This document shows, piece by piece, positions 25,827-34,163 of a stretch of DNA of 64,000 nt (the stretch's first letter is position 1; every line of letters starts with the position of its first letter). The stretch comes from Eutrophocola salsuginis. GTDB taxonomy: Bacteria > Pseudomonadota > Gammaproteobacteria > Pseudomonadales > Pseudohongiellaceae. Below the pieces are notes generated by a model that saw nothing but the letters and a program-made list of their open reading frames with translations, searched no databases and was not told the origin of the DNA. Location: NCBI GenBank assembly GCA_038147195.1, contig JAYQTB010000004.1, positions 1 through 64,000 on the forward strand. The letters are read 5' to 3'. The translations under genes and the position numbers were made by a program.

Positions 25827-26570
25827 ATGTCTGATTGGCTTGAAGGTAAGGTCGTTGAAAACATTCACTGGCATGACAGCCTCTTCACCTTGAAAATAGA
25901 CGCCGATATCGATCCTTTTACCGCCGGGCAGTTCGCCAGCCTGGCGCTGGAAATAAACGGCGAGCGTGTCGCCAGGCCTTATTCGTTCCTGAGTTCCCCG
26001 CACGAAAAACCCCTAGAATTCTTTTTTTACACTGCCACCAACGGTGTGCTGTCCAACGCGCTTTTTGAACTGAAACCGGGTGACACCGTGCTAGTGAAGA
26101 ATCCCGCAAACGGGTTTTTCACGCTGGATGAAGTACAAAAGTCACGCGACTTGTGGATGATCGGCACGGGTACCGGCATCGCGCCGTTCCTGTCCATCCT
26201 GAAAACCGACGAGCCCTGGAAAAAATATGAAAACCTGGTGCTGGTGCAGGGTGTGCGCACCAGTGACGATTTGCAGTACCAGGATGTCATTACCGGATTC
26301 TCGGGCATGTACGGTGATCGTTTCCGTTTCCAGCCGTTCATCAGCCGCGAGGCGGTGCAGGGCGCCATCCAGGGGCGGATACCGACGGCTATCGAGGACG
26401 GCAGCTTGGAAAAGGCCGTTAACCTGGAACTGGCGGTCGCTGATTCTCAGGTCATGCTCTGCGGCAACCCGGACATGGTCAAGGACGCGGTCGAACTCCT
26501 CAAGGGAAGGGGCTTTGAGAAGAACCTGCGCCGCAAGCCCGGCCAGATCACTACGGAAAACTACTGGTAA
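25827..26570 (+). CDS. fpr: Ferredoxin/flavodoxin-NADP reductase
   Basis: A 247-residue FAD protein. RPYSFLSSP binds FAD, GTGTGIAPFLSIL is the NADP pyrophosphate loop, and MLCGNPDMV completes the NADP site. The C-terminus TENYW ends in an aromatic residue as in E. coli Fpr. It passes electrons between NADPH and ferredoxin or flavodoxin. It has GGGAAGAGC before the ATG, part of an imperfect inverted repeat with the upstream CTCTTCC...CCCTTGT. Confidence 0.93.
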   Translation: MSDWLEGKVVENIHWHDSLFTLKIDADIDPFTAGQFASLALEINGERVARPYSFLSSPHEKPLEFFFYTATNGVLSNALFELKPGDTVLVKNPANGFFTLDEVQKSRDLWMIGTGTGIAPFLSILKTDEPWKKYENLVLVQGVRTSDDLQYQDVITGFSGMYGDRFRFQPFISREAVQGAIQGRIPTAIEDGSLEKAVNLELAVADSQVMLCGNPDMVKDAVELLKGRGFEKNLRRKPGQITTENYW

Positions 26571-26711
26571 ACCCAGTGCCCGCTGGCTGATTCTAATACA
26601 GGCAGAATGACGGGGTTAGGCCGGAATTGAAATTTCCGCTACAATCTTCACTCTTTTTCTACATACCGGAACGTGTTTCCGGCTCCAATTTTAGCAAATT
26701 CCGGAGCAGTC

Positions 26712-27347
26712 ATGCATATCGCCATGCACACTCTCATACGAACCATTAACCCCTGGATGCTGCTGCTTTTGCTCGTGGTATTACCGGCAATGGCCCAGGT
26801 TTCCAGCCGGCCGGAAGAGCTCGGCTGTGTCAGCGGCGACTGTGTCACGGGCAAGGGGACGATGGTCGAGGAGACGGGGCGTGGCCTGCGCTCCTATCGC
26901 GGTGATTTTCTCAACGGTGAATTCCATGGCTATGGTCGCCTGACCTATTTCGACGAAGGCGAATACTACAAGGGGCGTTTTCTGAATGGCAAGAAACACG
27001 GTCGTGGCACGCTCTGGGACAAAGAAGGCAACGTCTTTATGGGCGAATGGCGCAATGATCGCCGCAATGGCATGGGCGTACAGGCCTTTAGGGTGGAAGG
27101 CTGGAGCGAGGACAAGTACACCGAAACCTGGCTGCAGGAAAACACCGAAAACTACTACGGTGAATTCCAGAACGATGTCTTTTATGGTGAAGGTACCTAC
27201 CGCTGGGCCGACGGCACCAAGTACGTAGGCTACTGGGCCGCTAACAAGAAACACGGCCGAGGCTATTTCGATCACGGCACCGGCCTGAAGGCCTGGCGCA
27301 CGTTTGAATTCGATGAACGGGTATACGACGAGCGCTTCGAGCTCTGA
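26712..27347 (+). CDS. Exported MORN-repeat protein
   Basis: A 211-residue protein; the ATG at 26712 has GGAG seven bases upstream. After a signal peptide cut near PAMAQ come MORN units: YRGDFLNGEFHGYGRL, YYKGRFLNGKKHGRGTL, FMGEWRNDRRNGMG, YYGEFQNDVFYGEGTY, and YVGYWAANKKHGRGYF. MORN repeats form an elongated beta sheet that often binds lipids or proteins. pdxH starts 12 bases after the stop. Confidence 0.85.
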   Translation: MHIAMHTLIRTINPWMLLLLLVVLPAMAQVSSRPEELGCVSGDCVTGKGTMVEETGRGLRSYRGDFLNGEFHGYGRLTYFDEGEYYKGRFLNGKKHGRGTLWDKEGNVFMGEWRNDRRNGMGVQAFRVEGWSEDKYTETWLQENTENYYGEFQNDVFYGEGTYRWADGTKYVGYWAANKKHGRGYFDHGTGLKAWRTFEFDERVYDERFEL

Positions 27348-27359
27348 GACACGCTTTCC

Positions 27360-27998
27360 ATGAGTATCGAAAACTTCAGGCGGGAATACATCGCCGGTGG
27401 CCTGAAGCGGGAAGACCTGCAGACTGACCCGCTGGAACAGTTCCGTATCTGGCTGGACCAGACTATCGCTTCGGGCCTGGGAGATCCCACCGCCATGGTC
27501 GTCGGCACCGTAGCAGGCGATGGCCAGCCTTCCCAGCGCATTGTGCTACTCAAGCATTATGACGCCAACGGCTTCATCTTCTATACCAACTACGGCAGCC
27601 GCAAGGCACAGGAAATTGAAGGCAACGACAAGGTCAGCCTGCTGTTTCCCTGGAATGCCTTGGACCGCCAGGTGAAAGTGTGTGGCCGCGCCGAAAAGAT
27701 TTCAGCCACTGAGTCGCTCAAGTATTTTCTGACACGTCCACGCGACAGCCAGCTCGCTGCATGGGCGTCGGAACAGAGCCGCAAGATTACCTCACGTGAT
27801 TTCCTCATGACCCAGCTTGTCCATATGAAAGATAAATATGCCAAAGGCGAAGTACCGCTGCCAGATTTCTGGGGCGGCATCCGTATCATTCCCCACGAGG
27901 TCGAGTTCTGGCAGGGTGGGGAACACCGTCTCCACGACCGTTTCGTCTATGAACTTCAGGGCGACAGCTCCTGGACGATTCACCGGCTCGCGCCCTGA
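27360..27998 (+). CDS. pdxH: Pyridoxamine 5'-phosphate oxidase
   Basis: A 212-residue FMN enzyme, the normal length. DPTAMVVGTVAGDGQPSQRIVLLK, GFIFYTNYGSRKAQEI, and FPWNALDRQVKVCGRAEKI (cited in parts) are FMN-binding stretches, and the C-terminus W-x-I-x-R-L-A-P is the family signature. It oxidises PNP or PMP to pyridoxal phosphate. Its stop codon overlaps the -35 of the following riboswitch promoter. Confidence 0.96.
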   Translation: MSIENFRREYIAGGLKREDLQTDPLEQFRIWLDQTIASGLGDPTAMVVGTVAGDGQPSQRIVLLKHYDANGFIFYTNYGSRKAQEIEGNDKVSLLFPWNALDRQVKVCGRAEKISATESLKYFLTRPRDSQLAAWASEQSRKITSRDFLMTQLVHMKDKYAKGEVPLPDFWGGIRIIPHEVEFWQGGEHRLHDRFVYELQGDSSWTIHRLAP

Positions 27999-28023
27999 CA
28001 GCAGGTACTCCCTTGTGTAAAAT
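27995..28023 (+). promoter_or_regulatory. Sigma-70 promoter for the FMN riboswitch
   Basis: CTGACA (27995-28000), 17 bases, TAAAAT (28018-28023). The start of transcription would fall at about 28030, the first base of the riboswitch. The -35 overlaps the pdxH stop codon. Confidence 0.65.
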
Positions 28024-28030
28024 GTGCCCA

Positions 28031-28172
28031 TTCTCGGGGCAGGGTGCAATTCCCTACCGGCGGTAATGCAGGTCTACCTGTTTAGCCCGCGAGCGCCTAC
28101 CTGTTGTGGTGGGGTCAGCAGATTCGGTGAGAATCCGAAGCCGACGGTGACAGTCCGGATAAGAGGGAATAC
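28031..28172 (+). ncRNA. FMN riboswitch (RFN element)
   Basis: The conserved RFN parts are in order: TCTCGGGGCAGGG, ATTCCCTACCGGCGG, AGCCCGCGAGCG, GGTGGGGTCAGCAGATTCGGTG, GAATCCGAAGCCGACGG, TGACAGTCCGGAT and a final AGAGGGAA (all cited in part). The terminal helix pairs CTCGGGGC-side with the end region. It senses FMN and lies 100 bases before ribH. Confidence 0.95.
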
Positions 28173-28220
28173 ACGCATGTTGACATGCAGCGTCCTGCTG
28201 GGTCCTTTATGCGTGTCATT
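28171..28220 (+). terminator. Expression-platform hairpin of the FMN riboswitch
   Basis: ACACGCAT (28171-28178) pairs with ATGCGTGT (28209-28216), followed by CATTTTCATT. It can end transcription when FMN is bound; the T-run is weak, so an alternative is control of translation. Confidence 0.55.
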
Positions 28221-28270
28221 TTCATTCCTGCTCCGAATACATGCTGAAGTATTGCTGTAAGGAGCTTGTC

Positions 28271-28738
28271 ATGAAAAACATACCCCGGATTGCCTACATC
28301 CAGTCAGGCTGGCATGAGAACATCGTCGACCAGGCTCGTCGAGGTTTCGCCGAACGGCTGCAAGCGCTCGGTGTCAACGCCGAGGTCGATTACTTTCGCG
28401 TGCCAGGCGCCTTTGAAATTCCCTTGAAGTGCAAGCAGTTACTCAAACAGGGCGATTACTCTCTGGCGGTCGCCGCGGGTTTCGTAGTCGATGGCGGTAT
28501 CTATCGCCATGAGTTCGTTGCACAGGCGGTGATCAGCGCGTTGATGCAGGTACAACTGGACGTTGATATTCCCGTGCTATCAGTTGTATTGACGCCGAAG
28601 GAATCCTGGCAGGAACAGCATCATGCATACTTCTTCGAGCACATGTTGACTAAGGGCCGGGAAGCGGCGGATGTTGCTGCGGATTTGCTGAAAACGCCTG
28701 TCAAGGCAGCACGTACCACAGCAGCGCCGGCAGCATGA
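28271..28738 (+). CDS. ribH: 6,7-Dimethyl-8-ribityllumazine synthase, type II (RibH2-like)
   Basis: A 155-residue enzyme that makes the riboflavin precursor lumazine. It starts at the ATG at 28271 after AAGGAG. RIAYIQSGWHENIVDQA, VPGAFEIPLKCK, and above all GGIYRHEFVA, ALMQVQLD, and VPVLSVVLTP are like the type II (RibH2) enzymes of Brucella and rhizobia rather than the usual ribE-type, which has GAVIRGxTxHFD. It stands alone under its own FMN riboswitch, with no other rib gene in the window. The 3' end overlaps the AEC transporter on the other strand by 38 bases. Confidence 0.9.
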   Translation: MKNIPRIAYIQSGWHENIVDQARRGFAERLQALGVNAEVDYFRVPGAFEIPLKCKQLLKQGDYSLAVAAGFVVDGGIYRHEFVAQAVISALMQVQLDVDIPVLSVVLTPKESWQEQHHAYFFEHMLTKGREAADVAADLLKTPVKAARTTAAPAA

Positions 28739-29579
28739 CGAAAGACATCAGCGTCGAGATTACGACAGTCGCCGCCACTTCTTCCGGCTGGCGGTCGTAA
28801 CGCAGGGCGAACAAGTAAGCGAATACTGCAATCGGCATCGTACACTCGATGATCAGGATGCCCCGGGCGGCTCCCTCCATGCCCATCAGCATGGCTATGG
28901 CATTGCCTGTCACGAAACCCAGGCCCAGGCGCAGGATTGACAAGGATATACTGCGCCTGAAACTAGTGATTTTGAACCTGCCCAGTGACACACCCAGTGC
29001 AATTAGCATAAGCGGAATCGTGAGGCCGCCGATCAGGTTGGTGGTGTTGTAGAGCCATTCCGGCGATTTAACGCCGGCGAACATTAGTGTGACCGTAACG
29101 ATAACCGTCCAGAACATGGGATTGCGCATCAGTTCGGAAAAAGACAGTTTGCCCGATGAAATGGCCATACCCACAGTAAAGCCGAACATGATGTTGACCG
29201 TGAAATAGGTCAGACCCAGGGCCAGGCCTTCGTCACCGAAAGCGAGCAGACACAGCGGCAGCCCCATGTTGCCGACGTTGGCGAAAATCTGGCCGGGCAG
29301 GTAACAGCGCTGGTCTAGTTTAAAGACCTTCAATACCACGTAGCCAACCAAGGCAAAAATTACCATGGTGATGAGGGCGGCACCGGCCATGGTCAGAAAG
29401 GCCGAGCGTGACAGCTCGATGTCCATAAAGGTGGAAAAGATCAAGCAGGGTGCGCCGACATTCATGACCAGCGTGGACACGAAGCCCGTTTCGAAGGGCA
29501 CGCCTTTCTTCACCCAGGTGTACCCGATCAGGGCACAGATGAACACCGGGGCAATGATGGAAAAAATGGAGTATAACAT
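28701..29579 (-). CDS. AEC family transporter (auxin efflux carrier-like permease)
   Basis: A 292-residue integral membrane protein of about ten helices. Two inverted halves each carry a Gly/Asn-rich discontinuous helix: PGQIFANVGNMGLPL in the first half, GGLTIPLMLIALG near the middle, and ILIIECTMPIAVFAYLFAL late. These are hallmarks of AEC/bile-acid-fold permeases for organic anions. It runs convergent into ribH with a 38-base coding overlap, and starts 12 bases after the PPi-phosphofructokinase stop on the same strand. Substrate unknown. Confidence 0.85.
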   Translation of the reverse strand: MLYSIFSIIAPVFICALIGYTWVKKGVPFETGFVSTLVMNVGAPCLIFSTFMDIELSRSAFLTMAGAALITMVIFALVGYVVLKVFKLDQRCYLPGQIFANVGNMGLPLCLLAFGDEGLALGLTYFTVNIMFGFTVGMAISSGKLSFSELMRNPMFWTVIVTVTLMFAGVKSPEWLYNTTNLIGGLTIPLMLIALGVSLGRFKITSFRRSISLSILRLGLGFVTGNAIAMLMGMEGAARGILIIECTMPIAVFAYLFALRYDRQPEEVAATVVISTLMSFVMLPALLWYVLP

Positions 29580-29591
29580 CGGGTTTTGCTC

Positions 29592-30851
29592 TTACTTTCC
29601 TGACCAGGCCGGGAGTTTCCTTGGCACTAACTTTTTTTGCAGGCGGGCATAGTCCGGCAATCCTTTGTGGTAGGGCGGGTAATCCTCTCCCAGGATCAGC
29701 GGGGCAAAGTACTCCCGGGCCGCGGCGGTAATGCCGAACCCGTCTGCCGTGATGAAATCGCGGGGCATTTTCTTTTCCACGTTGGCGACATCGCTCAGGC
29801 TGGCTTCTCCTATATGCCATTTATAGGGTGATGAGCTTTCCCGTACGATAGTCGGCATCACGGCGTTCTTGCCGGCAACTGCAAACTCTACAGCGGCCTT
29901 GCCCATGGCGTAGGCCTGGTCAACGTCTGTACCCGAGGCGATGTGACGCGCTGCGCGCTGCAGGTAATCAGATACCGCCCAGTGGTACTTATAACCGAGC
30001 TCGTCTTTGATCATATTGGCCAGGGTTGGCGCTACACCACCCAGTTGGGCATGGCCGAAGGCATCGCGTGTGCCTTGGTCGGCGAGGAAGGTGCCGTCCT
30101 TGTAATGGGCGCCTTCGGAAACCACGATAGCGCAGTAGCCGAACCTGTCGACGCTATCCTTCACCTTGGAAAAAAAGGCTGCCTTGTCGAAGGCGATTTC
30201 CGGGAACACGATGATGTGGGGGGCATCGCCTTCCTGTTCAGCGGCTAGGCCGGCGGCGCCGGCGATCCAGCCCGCATGGCGGCCCATTACTTCCATGACG
30301 AAGACCTTGGTAGAGCTTTCGCACATAGAGGCGACATCTAGGCCGGCCTCGCGAATAGACACGGCGACATACTTGGCGACCGAGCCGAAGCCCGGGCAGT
30401 TGTCGGTGATGGGCAGGTCGTTGTCCACCGTCTTAGGAATGCCGATACAGGTGATCGGATAATTCATGGCGATGCTGAACTGGCTGACCTTGTTGGCGGT
30501 ATCCTGGGAATCGCCACCGCCGTTATAGAAGAAGTAGCCGACTTCATGGGCCTTGAACACCTCGATCAGGCGTTCGTACTCGGCACGGTTGTCGTCGATA
30601 TCCTTCAGCTTGTAGCGACAGGAACCGAAGGCGCCGGAGGGCGTGTGGCGCAGGGCGGCAATCGCATCTGTGGATTCTAGGCTGGTGTCAATGAGTTCCT
30701 CCTGCAGGGCGCCGATGATGCCGTTGCGACCGGCATACACTTTGCCGAGGTCCGGGAATGTGCGTGCGGTTTCGATGACGCCACAGGCACTGGCGTTGAT
30801 TACGGCGGTGACGCCGCCTGACTGGGCATAAAAGATATTGTTTCCAGACAT
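29592..30851 (-). CDS. Phosphofructokinase, pyrophosphate-dependent type
   Basis: A 419-residue enzyme from the ATG at 30851 (AGGAGA upstream). The active-site loop is IPKTVDNDLPIT: the Lys in place of the Gly of ATP enzymes (PGT-x-DND) is the PPi-type mark. The nearby NGGGDSQDT also has Asp where ATP enzymes have Gly. MEVMGRHAGWIA and the SEGAH block bind fructose-6-phosphate. It makes the PFK step reversible and saves ATP. Next gene on the same strand is the AEC transporter. Confidence 0.88.
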   Translation of the reverse strand: MSGNNIFYAQSGGVTAVINASACGVIETARTFPDLGKVYAGRNGIIGALQEELIDTSLESTDAIAALRHTPSGAFGSCRYKLKDIDDNRAEYERLIEVFKAHEVGYFFYNGGGDSQDTANKVSQFSIAMNYPITCIGIPKTVDNDLPITDNCPGFGSVAKYVAVSIREAGLDVASMCESSTKVFVMEVMGRHAGWIAGAAGLAAEQEGDAPHIIVFPEIAFDKAAFFSKVKDSVDRFGYCAIVVSEGAHYKDGTFLADQGTRDAFGHAQLGGVAPTLANMIKDELGYKYHWAVSDYLQRAARHIASGTDVDQAYAMGKAAVEFAVAGKNAVMPTIVRESSSPYKWHIGEASLSDVANVEKKMPRDFITADGFGITAAAREYFAPLILGEDYPPYHKGLPDYARLQKKLVPRKLPAWSGK

Positions 30852-30933
30852 GTACTTCTCCTGCAATATAGTGGGCTATTCTATCAGCTAACTTGATGGA
30901 TTGACCCTGTCCAATCTGCGACAATCGCAAGGC

Positions 30934-32328
30934 ATGCATATCCATATTCTTGGCATTTGTGGAACCTTCATGGGCTCGTTGGCAGTACTGGCCAAGGAGC
31001 TGGGTTACAAGGTCACCGGCTCCGACCAGAACGTGTATCCGCCCATGAGCACGCAGCTCGAAGAGCAGGGCATCGAACTCTCCCAGGGCTACGATCCTGC
31101 CCATTTCACCACCCCCGGTAACATCCCCGACCTGGTTGTCATCGGTAACACTTGTTCCCGCGGTAACACGTCCGTGGAATACCTTCTGGACCACAACCTG
31201 CCTTACACCTCGGGGCCGCAGTGGCTGTCCGATTACGTATTGCAGGGGCGCTGGGTGCTCGCTGTGGCCGGTACTCATGGCAAGACTACAACCACCAGCA
31301 TGCTGACCTGGATCCTAGAAAACGCGGGCCTGGAACCGGGCTACCTGGTCGGCGGCATCCCAATGAATTTTTCCTGTTCTGCGCGCCTAGGCAAACAGCC
31401 TTTTTTTGTGATCGAGGCTGATGAATACGACAGCGCGTTTTTCGACAAGCGCTCCAAATTCATTCATTACCATGCCAAGACCGCCATTATCGGCAACCTC
31501 GAGTTCGATCATGCCGACATCTTTACCGACCTTGGCGCCATTCAGACCCAATTCCATCACCTGATGAAGACCATTCCGCGCACAGGTCTCGTCATTTCAC
31601 CGGCGGGCAATGAAAATCTGGCTGCCGTATTTGCACGCGGCGTATGGAGCGAACAGACTTTCTTCGCCCTTGATGGTGACAGCAATGCTCGTTGGCAGGT
31701 GGAGCGCCTCGACAGCCATGGTTCGCATTACCGCGTCACAAATGGTCTAGACAGCGCGGAAGTCTCCTGGTCGCTGCTGGGTGATCACAACATGCAAAAC
31801 GGAGTAGCCGCGCTGGCGGCGGCTACCCATGCCGGTGTAAGCCTGGCCAAAGGCTGCGAGGCATTGTCGGCATTCGAGGGCGTGAAGCGACGCATGGAAT
31901 TGCTCGGCGAATTCGGCGGAATAAAACTGTATGACGATTTTGCCCATCATCCCACCGCCATCAAGACGACTCTGGACGCCTTTCGCGCCCGAATGAATGA
32001 CGGTGGAGAATCCGGTCGCCTTTTGTGCGTGATCGAAGCCCGCTCAAACACCATGAAAATGGGGTACCATCAACATACGCTGGCGGCATCCCTGGCAGGG
32101 GCGGACCTGGTGATCTGGTACAAGTCGGAAGCCACGCGTCTCGACCTTGATGCCATCGGCAGTGAGGCGGCAACGGACTTTCGCAGTTACGCCACCACCC
32201 AGGAGATCATCGATGCAGTGGTCAGCGAGGTCACTTCCGGCGACCATGTCATTATCATGAGCAACGGCGGTTTCGAAGGCATTCACAAGCGGCTCGCTGA
32301 TGCTCTAAACAACAGGAACAAGGTGTAG
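30934..32328 (+). CDS. mpl: UDP-N-acetylmuramate:L-alanyl-gamma-D-glutamyl-meso-DAP ligase
   Basis: A 464-residue Mur-ligase-family enzyme that reattaches recycled murein tripeptide to UDP-MurNAc. It starts HIHILGICGTFMGSLA, then VAGTHGKTTTTSML (P-loop), VIEADEYDSAFFDKRSKF (Mpl-specific), GNLEFDHADIF, LLGDHNMQNG, and YDDFAHHPTAI. It is divergent from the phosphofructokinase gene; 82 bases lie between the two starts. Confidence 0.95.
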   Translation: MHIHILGICGTFMGSLAVLAKELGYKVTGSDQNVYPPMSTQLEEQGIELSQGYDPAHFTTPGNIPDLVVIGNTCSRGNTSVEYLLDHNLPYTSGPQWLSDYVLQGRWVLAVAGTHGKTTTTSMLTWILENAGLEPGYLVGGIPMNFSCSARLGKQPFFVIEADEYDSAFFDKRSKFIHYHAKTAIIGNLEFDHADIFTDLGAIQTQFHHLMKTIPRTGLVISPAGNENLAAVFARGVWSEQTFFALDGDSNARWQVERLDSHGSHYRVTNGLDSAEVSWSLLGDHNMQNGVAALAAATHAGVSLAKGCEALSAFEGVKRRMELLGEFGGIKLYDDFAHHPTAIKTTLDAFRARMNDGGESGRLLCVIEARSNTMKMGYHQHTLAASLAGADLVIWYKSEATRLDLDAIGSEAATDFRSYATTQEIIDAVVSEVTSGDHVIIMSNGGFEGIHKRLADALNNRNKV

Positions 32329-32416
32329 GTCGGAAAAGTCCGAAGGACGATATCCGACAAGAGATTTCAGAATGATCATCTAATGCCGGATATCGCTTCG
32401 CTCTCTCGGCCAACAA
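32325..32416. repeat. REP/BIME-like palindromic element
   Basis: GTAGGTCGGA...TCCGAC forms one hairpin (about 32325-32358), followed by GCCGGATATCGC...CGGCC as a second. The arm CCGAAGGACGATATCCGACAA is repeated at 24008-24029. It lies between mpl and the LON-domain gene. A weaker relative (GTAGGCTGGAAAAGTCTGCG) is at about 25685. Confidence 0.55.
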
Positions 32417-32440
32417 AGTGAACAGGACACAACGTTAAAA

Positions 32441-33058
32441 TTGGAAACTATTCCGCTATTTCCGCTGAATTCCATTCTTTTTCCAAAGGGGCAGATTTCA
32501 CTACAGATTTTCGAATCGCGTTACGTGGACATGATTCGCCAGTGCATGAAGGACCAGACAGGCTTCGGCGTAGTACTCATCGAAACCGGCAGCGAAGTGG
32601 CGCGCCCGGGCCAGAAACTGGACATTCACCGTATTGGCACCTACAGCACCGTGGTGGACTGGAACCAGCTGCCGAACGGCCTGCTTGGGATCACGGTGGA
32701 AGGCCACGCCACATTCAAAATCGTCGAATCCTGGCGCGAAGAAAACGACCTGTGCAAGGCGGAGGTGGTGTTTCGCGAATTCGATTCTGTGGATTCGGAT
32801 CCCGTCGATGTAGGGGAGCAATTTCGTGAATACGTCGACCTGCTGCAGGGGTTGGCGAAACATCCAGCGATCGAGGAGCTCAAACTCGACATCAGTTTTG
32901 AAAACTTGCGGGAGATCGCCTGGCGCCTGAGCGAGCTGTTGCCCATATCCAATCGCGACAAGCAGGCCCTGCTTGAGCTGTCTGACCCCTTCGACCGGCT
33001 GGAGCAGATCGAACTGTATATCAGCGCCATCAACCAGCAGGACAACCGCAGCACCTGA
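32441..33058 (+). CDS. LON-protease substrate-binding-domain protein
   Basis: A 205-residue protein from a TTG start. IPLFPLNSILFPKGQISLQIFESRYVDMI (in parts) is the usual start of a LON N-terminal (PUA-like) domain, and FGVVLIETGSEV the next strand. The rest is a helical bundle (DLLQGLAKHPAIEELKL). There is no ATPase or protease domain. The role of stand-alone LON-N proteins is not known; adaptor activity is possible. Confidence 0.85.
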   Translation: METIPLFPLNSILFPKGQISLQIFESRYVDMIRQCMKDQTGFGVVLIETGSEVARPGQKLDIHRIGTYSTVVDWNQLPNGLLGITVEGHATFKIVESWREENDLCKAEVVFREFDSVDSDPVDVGEQFREYVDLLQGLAKHPAIEELKLDISFENLREIAWRLSELLPISNRDKQALLELSDPFDRLEQIELYISAINQQDNRST

Positions 33059-33126
33059 ATCTGTCGTCCTGCGGTTGGCATTCAGTTGCACGTTTATTCA
33101 TAATCGTTACTTTTTGGGGGAAAGTC

Positions 33127-33333
33127 ATGCTTCAAGCTCTCATGAATCCTGGCGAAATGACCGAGGACCAGTGGATGATTGTGGCCATTCTTGTGTTCAT
33201 CTTCATCGGTATAATGTACTTTGCTTACCGCACCTGGGTAGTGATCCGCGATTCCGACAAGAACAAGTACAAGCCGAACATAGGCCTAAACCGCATTCAG
33301 GAACAGGACGATTCGGACAGGCAGGACGCTTGA
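33127..33333 (+). CDS. Small single-helix membrane protein
   Basis: A 68-residue protein with a good ribosome site (GGGGGAAAG). One membrane helix at about 16-38 (MIVAILVFIFIGIMYFAYR) is followed by a basic and then acidic tail (IRDSDKNKYKP, EQDDSDRQDA). It ends 20 bases before the protease start and could be co-transcribed. Unknown function. Confidence 0.65.
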   Translation: MLQALMNPGEMTEDQWMIVAILVFIFIGIMYFAYRTWVVIRDSDKNKYKPNIGLNRIQEQDDSDRQDA

Positions 33334-33353
33334 GCCGGCACGCCATTCATCCC

Positions 33354-34160
33354 ATGTGCAAGCATGTTAAAATCTCCCGATTACTGTTTTGTTTATTCCT
33401 GTTATTGCCTTGCGCGGGCGCGCAGGCCATCATCATTCGTCATGACAAGGCCGATTCCCGCTACCGGGTCGAGGAATCCAGCTACCCGCAGCTGTTCTAC
33501 ATGCATACCCGCTTCGAAAACAGGGTTTGCGTCGCCACGCTCATTGCTGCCCAATGGGCCCTCACCGCAGCGCACTGCACCCGGCAGACGCCCCTACTGG
33601 AAACTGTTTCTCGCCACGAACATTTTGTCCTGACGATTGCCGGCAAAGCCGTAGAGTCGGACCGTGTAGTGTTGCATCCACAGTCCGACACCGGCAACGA
33701 ATTGCACGATGTCGATCTGGCGCTAATTCATCTCACGACAGGGGTGGAAAATGTGCAACCGGCCCAATTGAACCAAAGTCCGAACGAACAGGACCAGATA
33801 TACACTCTGCTGGGCTGGGGTTTCAGCGGCGATGGAACACGGGGTTTGCAGGGCAACGACGGGCGCATGCGTCGTGCGCTCAACCGTGTGACCTTGGCTG
33901 GTCAATGGCTGGAATTCCTATTCGATGATCCGCGTACACCGGGCAGCAAGGCACTTGACCTGGAAGGTGTTCCCGGACTGGGCGACAGCGGTAGTCCCGC
34001 CCTGCTAGAAACGGACGACGGGCTAGTGGTGGTTGGCATCACCGTCGGTGAACTGGAAGAGGGCAAGGCGCCGAAACACCAGGGTCTGTACGGCACCATC
34101 CTGTTATACGAACGTATTTCCAGTCACCTGACATGGATAGAACACACCATCGCCGATTAG
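33354..34160 (+). CDS. Secreted trypsin-like serine protease
   Basis: A 268-residue S1-family protein. The ATG at 33354 starts a signal peptide cut near CAGAQA; a TTG lies eight codons earlier. The triad is visible: His in WALTAAHC, Asp in DVDLALIHL, Ser in GLGDSGSPAL. CVATLIAAQW precedes the His loop. Cys pair: the one in RVCVATL and that in AAHC. The residue six before the Ser (position 189 in trypsin numbering) is small/Leu-Glu-Gly, so trypsin-like specificity is doubtful. Confidence 0.88.
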   Translation: MCKHVKISRLLFCLFLLLPCAGAQAIIIRHDKADSRYRVEESSYPQLFYMHTRFENRVCVATLIAAQWALTAAHCTRQTPLLETVSRHEHFVLTIAGKAVESDRVVLHPQSDTGNELHDVDLALIHLTTGVENVQPAQLNQSPNEQDQIYTLLGWGFSGDGTRGLQGNDGRMRRALNRVTLAGQWLEFLFDDPRTPGSKALDLEGVPGLGDSGSPALLETDDGLVVVGITVGELEEGKAPKHQGLYGTILLYERISSHLTWIEHTIAD

Positions 34161-34163
34161 GGT

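Noticed and set aside
28024..28260. Small open frame inside the riboswitch leader
   Set aside because: It coincides with the RFN element and its hairpin; there is no conserved peptide, and the RNA structure explains the sequence.
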